This document shows positions 1 to 7,900 of a DNA stretch of 64,000 bases, in pieces. The first letter of the stretch is position 1. Each line of letters starts with the position of its first letter. This stretch comes from an uncultured Aquimarina sp. Lineage in GTDB: Bacteria; Bacteroidota; Bacteroidia; Flavobacteriales; Flavobacteriaceae. The notes beneath the pieces are model-generated. The model was given only the letters and a program-made list of their open reading frames with translations. It was not told the origin of the DNA and did not search any database. The position numbers and the translations under genes are program-made. The stretch is from positions 310,001 to 374,000 of the forward strand of contig NZ_CANMED010000005.1 of NCBI RefSeq assembly GCF_947496855.1, given 5' to 3'.

Positions 1-236
1 AGAATTTCTATGACTACATTCTCATCTAATGAGGATGCATTAAGACTATATGTTCCTGGTAAATCGAGTATATGAGCTTTTACTCCACGAGGTAATTTAC
101 AAACTCCTTCTTTCTTTTCTACTGTAATACCAGGATAGTTACCGACTTGCTGATTTAATCCTGTTAGCAAATTAAAAACAGATGTTTTACCTGTATTTGG
201 GTTTCCGATAAGTGAAACTTTAATCTGCTTGGCCAT
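1..236 (-). CDS. feoB: Ferrous iron transport protein B, N-terminal fragment
   Basis: This is the first 78 codons of FeoB, the inner-membrane Fe(II) transporter with a GTPase domain at its N terminus; the rest lies beyond the left edge. The fragment shows the G1 loop GNPNTGKT at residues 11-18, the switch-region signature NYPGITVEKKEG, and the G3 motif DLPGTYSL. The start ATG at 236 follows feoA by 14 nt on the same strand, so the two form a feoAB operon. The membrane part cannot be judged because it is outside the window. Confidence 0.95.
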   Translation of the reverse strand, partial: MAKQIKVSLIGNPNTGKTSVFNLLTGLNQQVGNYPGITVEKKEGVCKLPRGVKAHILDLPGTYSLNASSLDENVVIEI

Positions 237-250
237 AAAAAGTAATCCTG

Positions 251-505
251 TTAAATAATTTCAATCTCAATCTGTGAAGCAATTTCTTTACGAATGGCAA
301 GATGACTGCCATTAATAATAAGGTACATAGGACATTGAAAAGGTGCTGTCTGCAACAACTGCACTTCATTACCTGGTAGACACCCCATTTCTAATAACTT
401 GAGAGGGATAATATCCGAGGTTATTTCCTTAATCAATGCACGCTGACCCTGTTTGAGATTTGCAATAGTTATTTTCAAATGTTTATTTAGATTAATTTTA
501 AACAA
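251..505 (-). CDS. feoA: Ferrous iron transport protein A
   Basis: FeoA is a small cytoplasmic SH3-like protein that works with FeoB in Fe(II) uptake. At 84 residues it has the usual length. The family pattern is visible: an N-terminal strand, then a helix segment with LLEMGCLPGNEV, the FeoA signature of a helix followed by a glycine-proline turn, and a C-terminal segment where PMYLIINGSHLAIRKEIA matches the usual 'gDPi...v.g..iaLRk.eA' pattern. It sits directly upstream of feoB. The upstream 302 bp must hold the promoter; I saw no clear Fur-like box by eye. Confidence 0.93.
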   Translation of the reverse strand: MFKINLNKHLKITIANLKQGQRALIKEITSDIIPLKLLEMGCLPGNEVQLLQTAPFQCPMYLIINGSHLAIRKEIASQIEIEII

Positions 506-807
506 GGCAAAAGTAGTGGAAAAATATGTATTGAAAAAGCTATCTAATGGAAAAACCGATAACGAATAGTTAAAAAATAACCTTTATGCTCTCCTTTCTA
601 TATTGGGGCTTTCAAAATCACAGTTTTTACACCTATCCAAATAGGGTAAACAACCCAAAATCAGTCCGGAATCTTTGAATTTCAAAATTCTCGGACGTTC
701 ATCAATACTTCTACTTCTAATTTCGTCTTATCTAAATTTAGAAAAGGCGGAAACTGAAAAGCCTTACAAAAGAGTAAGTAAATAACAACTCATAAAACCT
801 TACAATA
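506..807. other. Intergenic region between feoA and an orphan lipoprotein gene
   Basis: These 302 bases separate two divergent genes, so promoters for both should be here. An imperfect hairpin at about 666-695 (TCCGGAAT against AATTCTCGGA) is the only structure I noticed. I found no convincing ORF, tRNA or repeat. Confidence 0.4.
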
Positions 808-2286
808 ATGAGAAATTTAAAATATAGCATTTGGTTGTATTCATTTATCTTACTTCTGGTTTCTTGCGAGAAAACTGATATTAATGAATCCAAAACCACC
901 AATTTAGAACAGCTTTCAAAAATTTCAGATTCTAAAGCTAGGATCACCTTATCGAATGGAAATACAGTTCGCTTTCAAAAAATTGATGATGGAGAACTTA
1001 AGGGAACTTTCATATTAGAAGAAAGTGATTGTGATGAATGTTCCGTATTAGAAAATATTACTAAACTCACAGGAAAAGAATTATCAGAGGAAGAAGCATT
1101 TTGGGCTCTTTCTGAACCAGGAACTCTGATTCCTTCTTTTCTAAAAATAGAAAATAGAGAAATCTCCGCTAAAAACGGTGAATTGCAGCAACAAGGATGG
1201 GCAAGAGGAGTTACTGCAGACTTTCCTATAGGAAATGAGGGCAATCCTAGTCGAATAATTGCTTGTAAGAATAGTAATTTTACTAGTTCAATTGCTTATG
1301 GTTTTTTAGGAATCCCAGAATTTATAGCACTGGATAAGACTCCTAATAATTACTTCGGTTTTATAAATGATTGCGCTAGTATCCCGGCATCATACTGCAA
1401 TAAAGGACCAAGATATAAGCTGCAGGCTGTGATGAATGGAATCAAAAAATGGAAAGGTAAGATCTGTAGTAAAGCAGTTCAAAACAGGGACAATGATCAT
1501 ATTACTTCAAATATATCTGGTGGTTTTTGTGAAAGCCCTCCTTGTGATGGATATGTGGGACCTGAATTATATTTTGAATACTATTCTGGTGGAAAATGGA
1601 AATCAATGAAAAATCCAAATGGATTATATCCAGAAGGTTTTGAAGTTCCTGCAAACACTACCAAAGTATATACATATTCCTGGAAAACAACAAAAAACAC
1701 CTCATTTCGCCTTCGTGTAAAAAATGCAATGGGTAAAGATCAATTCGATTTTATGATGGATAAACCAGATCCAGTGATTGATCCTCCAGGAGGAGGTGGA
1801 AATGGTGACGGAAACGGAGATGACGGTTCAGTTATACCTGATTACATAGATCTTAGTAATGATTCTTACATGATTATTGACTTTACTTCTATAGCTGATG
1901 ATCAACCGAATCCTCAAATTACAATCCCAACTTCGGCATTAGAGGAATATTTTAATAATGAAGGTGGAATTGTTATACCAGATACATTTTGTGGAATCAA
2001 AATCGTAGAAGCAGATAATTTTCAATGGATGAATAGTAATAATGAAGTTGTAGAAAATGCTATGTTTAATCAAGCTCTTGATTTATATAATTTTGGGGAC
2101 TATAATGAGTTTTATTATCTTAATGGAATTCAATTTACTGGACCTCTCGATAATTGTGATGATAATCTAGTCAATTGGGATTTTCAATTTCCGTTAACTA
2201 ATAATAGTCCAACAATATTTACGGAATCTCTTAAACTAGTGATTCAATTACTAGATATAGATTCGGAAGTAATCTTTTTAGAGTAA
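808..2286 (+). CDS. Exported lipoprotein of unknown function
   Basis: I do not recognise the family. The first 20 residues form a lipoprotein signal ending in LLLVSC, with Cys20 as the likely lipid site; acidic residues a little downstream (EKTDINE) resemble the surface-export signal of Bacteroidota lipoproteins. The mature part has scattered cysteine pairs (for example CDEC near 71-76 and CESPPC near 240), suggesting disulfides, and a Gly/Asn/Asp-rich linker with GGGGNGDGNGDD near residue 330 that separates two halves. The gene stands alone and ends just before a 12-bp-stem hairpin. A role at the cell surface is inference from the signal only. Confidence 0.8.
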   Translation: MRNLKYSIWLYSFILLLVSCEKTDINESKTTNLEQLSKISDSKARITLSNGNTVRFQKIDDGELKGTFILEESDCDECSVLENITKLTGKELSEEEAFWALSEPGTLIPSFLKIENREISAKNGELQQQGWARGVTADFPIGNEGNPSRIIACKNSNFTSSIAYGFLGIPEFIALDKTPNNYFGFINDCASIPASYCNKGPRYKLQAVMNGIKKWKGKICSKAVQNRDNDHITSNISGGFCESPPCDGYVGPELYFEYYSGGKWKSMKNPNGLYPEGFEVPANTTKVYTYSWKTTKNTSFRLRVKNAMGKDQFDFMMDKPDPVIDPPGGGGNGDGNGDDGSVIPDYIDLSNDSYMIIDFTSIADDQPNPQITIPTSALEEYFNNEGGIVIPDTFCGIKIVEADNFQWMNSNNEVVENAMFNQALDLYNFGDYNEFYYLNGIQFTGPLDNCDDNLVNWDFQFPLTNNSPTIFTESLKLVIQLLDIDSEVIFLE

Positions 2287-2300
2287 AATGATATAATAAT

Positions 2301-2342
2301 GACTCGTCCTAATTAACCTGTATCGATTATTTAGGACGAGTC
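2301..2342. terminator. Hairpin between convergent genes
   Basis: GACTCGTCCTAA at 2301-2312 pairs perfectly with TTAGGACGAGTC at 2331-2342 across an 18-nt loop. It lies between the stop of the plus-strand lipoprotein gene and the stop of the minus-strand SCO1-like gene, where a shared terminator is expected. Neither side has a strong T run, so termination efficiency is uncertain. Confidence 0.55.
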
Positions 2343-2370
2343 AAAACTTTAAAAACTCTTGTTTTCGGGA

Positions 2371-3048
2371 TTAGTCTTTTGGAGATTCTAGCTTCAATAC
2401 TTCTATATCTTCAAGCAAACGCTCTATTTCTTCTTCTTTAGTACCGTCATAAAAACCACGGATACGTTTCTTTTTATCTACTAAAACAAAATTTTCTGTA
2501 TGGATCATATCATACGGTCCACCATCTCCATTTGTTTTGGCAACCAGGTACGACTTTCTTGCTAAATCATAAATATGCTTTTTATCACCAGTAACCAAAT
2601 TCCATTTCTTATCATCAACTCCTTTCTCCAGAGCGTACTTTTTTAATTGAGGTACATCATCAGTCTCAGGAATAACAGTATGTGATAATAATAATACTTC
2701 TGAATCACTTTCTAGTTCCTCTTGAATTGTTTTCATATTTCCTGTCATAATCGGGCAAATTGTTTGACAAGTGGTAAAGAAAAAATCCGTTATGTAGATT
2801 TTATTTTTATAATCTTCTTGAGTTACTTTCTCACCGTTCTGATTTAATAAGCTAAAATCCGCTATTTTATGATATTTTCGAACGTGTTGTACGGTACTAT
2901 CAACCAATTCTATACTAACCATATCTGGTTCATACACTCTAAGGACGCGCTTTGGTTTTAGAATAGAATATATAATAGAAATAATAATCGCAGATAGAAT
3001 AAATAAAACTACAGCAAAGAATTTGTACTTAGCAAAGAATCGAAGCAT
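2371..3048 (-). CDS. SCO1/SenC family copper chaperone-like protein
   Basis: SCO proteins are membrane-tethered thioredoxin-fold proteins that deliver copper to the CuA site of cytochrome c oxidase or act as thiol-disulfide reductases. A single N-terminal membrane anchor spans about residues 9-30. The metal ligands of the family are all present: Cys94 and Cys98 in the CxxxC motif TTCQTICP, and the distal histidine at about 183 in DMIHTENFVLVD. The length of 225 residues is typical. The gene is monocistronic here, with a divergent RseP-like gene upstream, so no oxidase gene context supports a particular partner. Confidence 0.9.
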   Translation of the reverse strand: MLRFFAKYKFFAVVLFILSAIIISIIYSILKPKRVLRVYEPDMVSIELVDSTVQHVRKYHKIADFSLLNQNGEKVTQEDYKNKIYITDFFFTTCQTICPIMTGNMKTIQEELESDSEVLLLSHTVIPETDDVPQLKKYALEKGVDDKKWNLVTGDKKHIYDLARKSYLVAKTNGDGGPYDMIHTENFVLVDKKKRIRGFYDGTKEEEIERLLEDIEVLKLESPKD

Positions 3049-3204
3049 ACCAATATTTTAGAGTTACAAAATTACAAGGATTATCTTTTACAGAATTACA
3101 GTTTTCCCTAAAAAAATATTAAAACCTCAATCTGTAGACTAGATTTCTTTCATAAGCTACTCTAAAAGGTTACTTTTGCGTGATTTAATTTTGAATAAGG
3201 CCAT

Positions 3205-4518
3205 ATGAGTCCCATTATTGTAAAAGCATTACAGCTACTATTAAGTTTGTCCATTCTAATCGTTCTTCACGAGTTAGGACACTTTATTCCAGCTAAATTA
3301 TTTAAGACCAGGGTAGAGAAATTCTATTTGTTTTTTGATGTAAAATACTCACTATTTAAGAAAAAAATTGGTGAGACGGTTTATGGTATTGGATGGCTAC
3401 CTCTAGGTGGTTATGTAAAAATTGCCGGGATGATTGATGAAAGTATGGACAAAGAGCAAATGGCTGGTCCACCTCAACCGTGGGAGTTTAGATCTAAACC
3501 CGCTTGGCAACGATTAATTATTATGCTTGGTGGTGTAACTGTAAATATTGTTCTTGGATTTTTAATATACATGGCAATCATTTTTACATGGGGAACTTCT
3601 TATGTTACTACAGAAGATATTCCTGATGGATATGAAGTTGCAGAAATCTTTGAAGGATATGGCTTTCAGGATGGTGACCGAATACTTAAGGTAAACGGAG
3701 AAGATTTTAAAGATGCCAGAGATATAAATATGTATCTTTTCTTAAGAGATATAAATAATATCACTGTACTATCCGCTGATGGAAATACGAAAACAATAGA
3801 TATTCCAGAAAATATTGGTCAAACAATGTTCGAGGAAGGTGTTATGAAGCCATTTGGCATTAGAACACAAACGGTATTAGACACTGTGGTTGTTGACAGA
3901 CCCGCGTATGCTGCAGGACTTAGAAACGGGGATAAAATTGTATCTGTTAACGGAAAAAATATCACTTGGTGGCACGAATTTAAAAAAGAAGTGAGTGCTA
4001 ATAAAGAGACAGAAATCAATATTACCTATATAAGAAATGGATCCGAGAATATTATTACCGTTAAAACTGATGAAGAGGGTACAATAGGCGTATTACCTGT
4101 TTTTTACAAAATAAATCGAGAAGAATATTCATTTGGTCAAAGTATTAGTGAAGGATTCAACTACAGTTACTGGAAGCTTCATGATTACATTGCTCAATTT
4201 AAGTATGTATTTACTAAGAAGGGAGCTACACAAATTGGTGGGTTTGCTGCCATTGGTAATCTATTCCCTCCTGTATGGGATTGGGCTGCATTTTGGAGCA
4301 CAACGGCTTTTATTTCGATTATTTTAGCTTTCATGAATATTTTACCTATTCCAGCATTGGATGGAGGACACGTAATGTTTTTATTATATGAAATTATTGC
4401 TGGCAGAAAACCCAATGATAAATTTATGGAGTATGCGCAACTAGTTGGTTTTATTATCCTAATTGCTTTATTACTTTTTGCAAATGGGAATGATATTTAT
4501 CGTGCTATCTTCGAATAG
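3205..4518 (+). CDS. rseP: RseP-like site-2 zinc metalloprotease
   Basis: This intramembrane protease family cleaves anti-sigma factors and similar membrane substrates. The zinc motif HELGH is at residues 22-26 in the first membrane helix, and the third ligand is in LDGGH with Asp386 in a C-terminal helix. Two PDZ-like segments sit between the helices, around residues 145-190 (QDGDRILKVNGEDF) and 230-262 (RNGDKIVSVNGKNI). At 437 residues it matches the usual size. A TACTTTTG sequence at 3171-3178 fits the Bacteroidota -7 box. The substrate is not apparent from the neighbours. Confidence 0.93.
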   Translation: MSPIIVKALQLLLSLSILIVLHELGHFIPAKLFKTRVEKFYLFFDVKYSLFKKKIGETVYGIGWLPLGGYVKIAGMIDESMDKEQMAGPPQPWEFRSKPAWQRLIIMLGGVTVNIVLGFLIYMAIIFTWGTSYVTTEDIPDGYEVAEIFEGYGFQDGDRILKVNGEDFKDARDINMYLFLRDINNITVLSADGNTKTIDIPENIGQTMFEEGVMKPFGIRTQTVLDTVVVDRPAYAAGLRNGDKIVSVNGKNITWWHEFKKEVSANKETEINITYIRNGSENIITVKTDEEGTIGVLPVFYKINREEYSFGQSISEGFNYSYWKLHDYIAQFKYVFTKKGATQIGGFAAIGNLFPPVWDWAAFWSTTAFISIILAFMNILPIPALDGGHVMFLLYEIIAGRKPNDKFMEYAQLVGFIILIALLLFANGNDIYRAIFE

Positions 4519-4540
4519 TAATAAAAAATCAAAAAAATCT

Positions 4541-4570
4541 TTTTGTGTTTTAAAAAATAGTATATATTTG
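4541..4570 (+). promoter_or_regulatory. Bacteroidota-type promoter of tRNA-Asn
   Basis: TTG at 4543-4545 and TATATTTG at 4563-4570 are separated by 17 nt. This matches the primary-sigma consensus of Bacteroidota (-33 TTTG, -7 TAnnTTTG). The tRNA begins 43 nt downstream. Confidence 0.75.
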
Positions 4571-4613
4571 CACTCGCAAAAGAGAAAAACACTTCTCAAT
4601 TGTAAAGAGATTT

Positions 4614-4687
4614 TCCTCCTTAGCTCAGTTGGTTAGAGCATCTGACTGTTAATCAGAGGGTCCTTGGTTCGAGTCCAAGAGGGGGAG
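4614..4687 (+). tRNA. tRNA-Asn (anticodon GTT)
   Basis: A 74-nt cloverleaf can be folded by hand. The acceptor stem pairs TCCTCCT with AGGGGGA (one T-G pair). The D-arm contains AGCTCAGTTGGTTAGAGC, the anticodon loop is CTGTTAA with anticodon GTT, and the T-arm carries GGTTCGAGTCC. No CCA end is encoded; the next bases are CAA. Confidence 0.95.
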
Positions 4688-4696
4688 CAAAATAAA

Positions 4697-4726
4697 GCCT
4701 TAACTTATTAAAGTTAAGGCTTTTTT
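4697..4726 (+). terminator. Rho-independent terminator after tRNA-Asn
   Basis: GCCTTAACTT at 4697-4706 pairs with AAGTTAAGGC at 4711-4720 across a 4-nt loop, followed by six T residues. It lies 9 nt after the tRNA. Confidence 0.9.
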
Positions 4727-4808
4727 GTTTTACTTACCTTTATTTTATCCCACCGATTATGGGATCAAGATGGATCGGATCAAGTCCAAAACTTGTGGGA
4801 TTTAGTAT

Positions 4809-4919
4809 TTAGGCAAAAATAGTTGATAATCTAAATAAGAAGAAGTCTACGTTTCTTACACCTCTAAACTGTGCTCTAAATGCTTTTATCTTGCTCAAGA
4901 AGTAGTTGTTAATAGCAAA
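4809..4919 (-). mobile_element. Remnant of an ISAon1-type transposase, C-terminal end
   Basis: Reading the minus strand from 4919 gives 36 codons followed by a TAA at 4809-4811. The peptide contains IKAFRAQFRGVRNVDFF and ends in RLSTIFA. I recognise this as the extreme C terminus of ISAon1/ISL3-like transposases common in Bacteroidota, where the tail normally reads like 'ESFNAKIKAFRxQFRGVRN..FFLFRL..i'. The preceding residues (AINNYFLS) look joined by a deletion, because the usual NRSTNASAESFNA stretch is absent. No terminal repeats or other part of the element are visible, so it is a dead fragment next to the tRNA. Confidence 0.75.
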
Positions 4920-4962
4920 ATTCACCTCTCATCATTTTAAACGTAGACGAGAGGTGAATTTT
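4917..4962. terminator. Bidirectional hairpin downstream of the chitinase gene
   Basis: A 14-bp perfect stem is formed by AAAATTCACCTCTC (4917-4930) and GAGAGGTGAATTTT (4949-4962) with an 18-nt loop. Read on the minus strand it ends in TTTT and sits 22 nt beyond the stop of the large chitinase gene. One arm overlaps the transposase remnant. Confidence 0.65.
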
Positions 4963-4983
4963 TTAAAATATTAGGGGGAAATG

Positions 4984-7900
4984 CTACTGTTTAATCAGTT
5001 TCATTGTTTTTATTTCTTTACCCATCCAGATTTTTAAGAAGTAGATTCCATTTGGAATACCATCCGTATCCCACTGCATGCTATGATTTCCAGAAGAAAG
5101 CTTTTCGTTTTCTTTTAATACGGCAATCTTCACACCGATCTGATTATATACAAATGCGGTAACTGGTTTATTATTATTCAGCTTGAACGTAATGTTGACG
5201 TTAGAAGTAAATGGATTAGGATACATCTTCAAGCTTTCTTTTTCCAGTAATTCTTGTTCCGGAGCTCTCTGATCTAAAGCATCTAAATATGCTCTATGAG
5301 GATTAGAGAATCCAAAACCATTTGTAATATCCCAGTTAATAGACCAAGTCATCAGTCCTCTAAAATTGGCATAGCCTGAGGGCTTCACCATCGTATAACT
5401 TCCTCCAAAAGATTGTCCTTTAATAATGTAATCCAATGCTCTATGCACTTCTGCTGGTACTGTATATCCACTTCCTGCTGCACTTGGACTAGCTGGTAAT
5501 CCTATGGCAACCTGATCAGGTCTTAAAGCAGGAAACTGTTCTCCTGTACTTAATGTAAACCCTTGTAATAATACTTCGGCCATCGCTACATGAAAATCTG
5601 CATTTCCGGCAGAATATGCTTTGCCATCTAATGCTAGCATACTACCTGTATTATAATGCTGAACGTGTATGTAATCCATTTCAGTACGTAGCGCATATAT
5701 TAATGGAAGATATGCACCCCAAATACCACCGTACTGGCCAATTGCTCCCTGAACATAAGCAGTTTCAGGAGCCATTGATAAGATAAATTTAGACATGTCA
5801 TATTGAGAAAGGATCGATCTGAAAGCAGTAATAAGATTTACAACTTTTGGAGAAGTCGGATTTGATAAACTAGTATCTCCTGGTGCCAAAGCAATTGAAG
5901 TACCTTCAAAATCAATATCCATTCCATCAAATCCGTATTCATCGATAATACGTATCATAGAACTACTGAAAATCTGAGCATCTGCCGAGCTATCTACATC
6001 AACTGCTCCCGTAGCACCCCCCATAGATATTAGCACCTTTTTACCTCTGCTCTGTAAGACTTTTACATCATCCTTAAACTCCTGTACAGAAGAATAAATA
6101 GAATTATCAGGAATAAATTCCATATCTGCACCTAATTGAACTTTAGGTATTGCAAATGATACATTAATTACATCCCATTTATCAGATACATCTCTCAACT
6201 TAGGAATAGCTGCACCGTTATTAAAGTTGTGCCAGTATCCTACTAAGATTCTTTTTGGTAAATCTCCACTTGGTGGTGTTACAGATCCTACAGAAATACT
6301 TACTGTAGACTCTCCCATAGCATTATCATCATCAGCTGCTTTTGCCGTTAGTGTATAATTTCCTGCAGAAGCATTGTTCCATGTAAAACTATAAGGGCTA
6401 GTAGTATCTTCTCCTATTAAAGTTCCGTTTCTAAAGAACGCTACTTTTGTTATATTTCCATCAGTGTCTGAAGCTGAAGCATTAATTGTAATTATACTTC
6501 CTTCAGTAAATAATTGTCCGTTTGTGGGTTGTGTAATAGATACGGTTGGCGCTTCATTTCCTCCTGTATCTCCATCGCATTCTCCAAGTTCTTTCCACGC
6601 ATTAGGCCAAGCCCATCCATTTTGATCACCTGGAGCGTATGGACCACCTACAGTGCACCATCCACCTACAATACATTCATATTCTTTACCAAAGTTTTGT
6701 ACTTTATCACCTGTATTATACTGTGATCCATCGACATACTGCTGGGCATCACAACCTCCGCTAGTATCATTTTGAACTGTGATATTAATCGCTACAGAAG
6801 TCGTCCTTGCATTATCATTATCAATCGCTATTGCAGTCAAACTATGGTTCCCTACTGTAGAAGTCCAATTTGCCGAGTACGGGGCAGAAGTATCTTCACT
6901 AATTAGATTTCCGTCTACGTAAAAAGACACTTTGGTTACGTTGCCGTCAGTGTCATTTGCATTAGCCTCAATATTAATAGTATCACCATCATTAAAAGAA
7001 GCTCCATTGGACGGGCCTGTTATATTAATAGTAGGAGCAGTATTATTACCACCAGTAACTGTGATAGAAACTCCGGCCGATGTTGTAACGGCGTTATCAT
7101 TATCCGTAGCCTGTGCTGTAATTGTATGATTACCCACTATAGCAGTCCAATTCGTTGTGTATGGCGCAGAGGTATCTTCACTGATTATATTTCCATCGAC
7201 ATAGAAAGCAACTTTGGTTACAGTACCATCCACATCTGATGCGTTTACATTAATACTAACATTATTCTCGACTATAAATGGTGCCCCGCTAACCGGAGAT
7301 GTAAGATTTACCGTAGGAGCTACATTATCTGGCTCACAAGGGTTACCTGCCACCTGATTTATTGCTTTAAGTAAGGAGGTTGATTGATCGTTGGTATCAT
7401 GAGATAATTCCCATATCATAATACCTCCTGCACGATCTAATGCCATTTGTGTTTTCGCTTTAATGGTAGGAATTCCATTATAATTTCTGCCTTGAAAAGA
7501 ATCACTATTTGGATCAGCACCCATTGCCAATAAATTTGCATAACTTTCTGGCTGTGGTCTACAATAAAAAGGCACTCCTAATATTGCTTTTTCTTTTGGT
7601 AACCCTCTTCCTAACCAATAATCTAATCCACCTTGAGCCTGACCCATTGAACCGTGATCTGGGCCATCATAAGCCATTATATTCAAGAAATCTACATCAT
7701 CAAAAACACCACTTAACACTCCATCAGCGTTCCATCCTGAAACTACTACGGCGGCAGTCAACAATTTACCTCTACTGTGCATGGCTTGTCCTAACTCTTG
7801 CATCAATAGTTCAAAATTTTGGGGTTCATTGCCTTCACGAGGATATTCCCAGTCCATATCTACCCCATCCAGATCATATTGGTTTACAAAATTGACTAAG

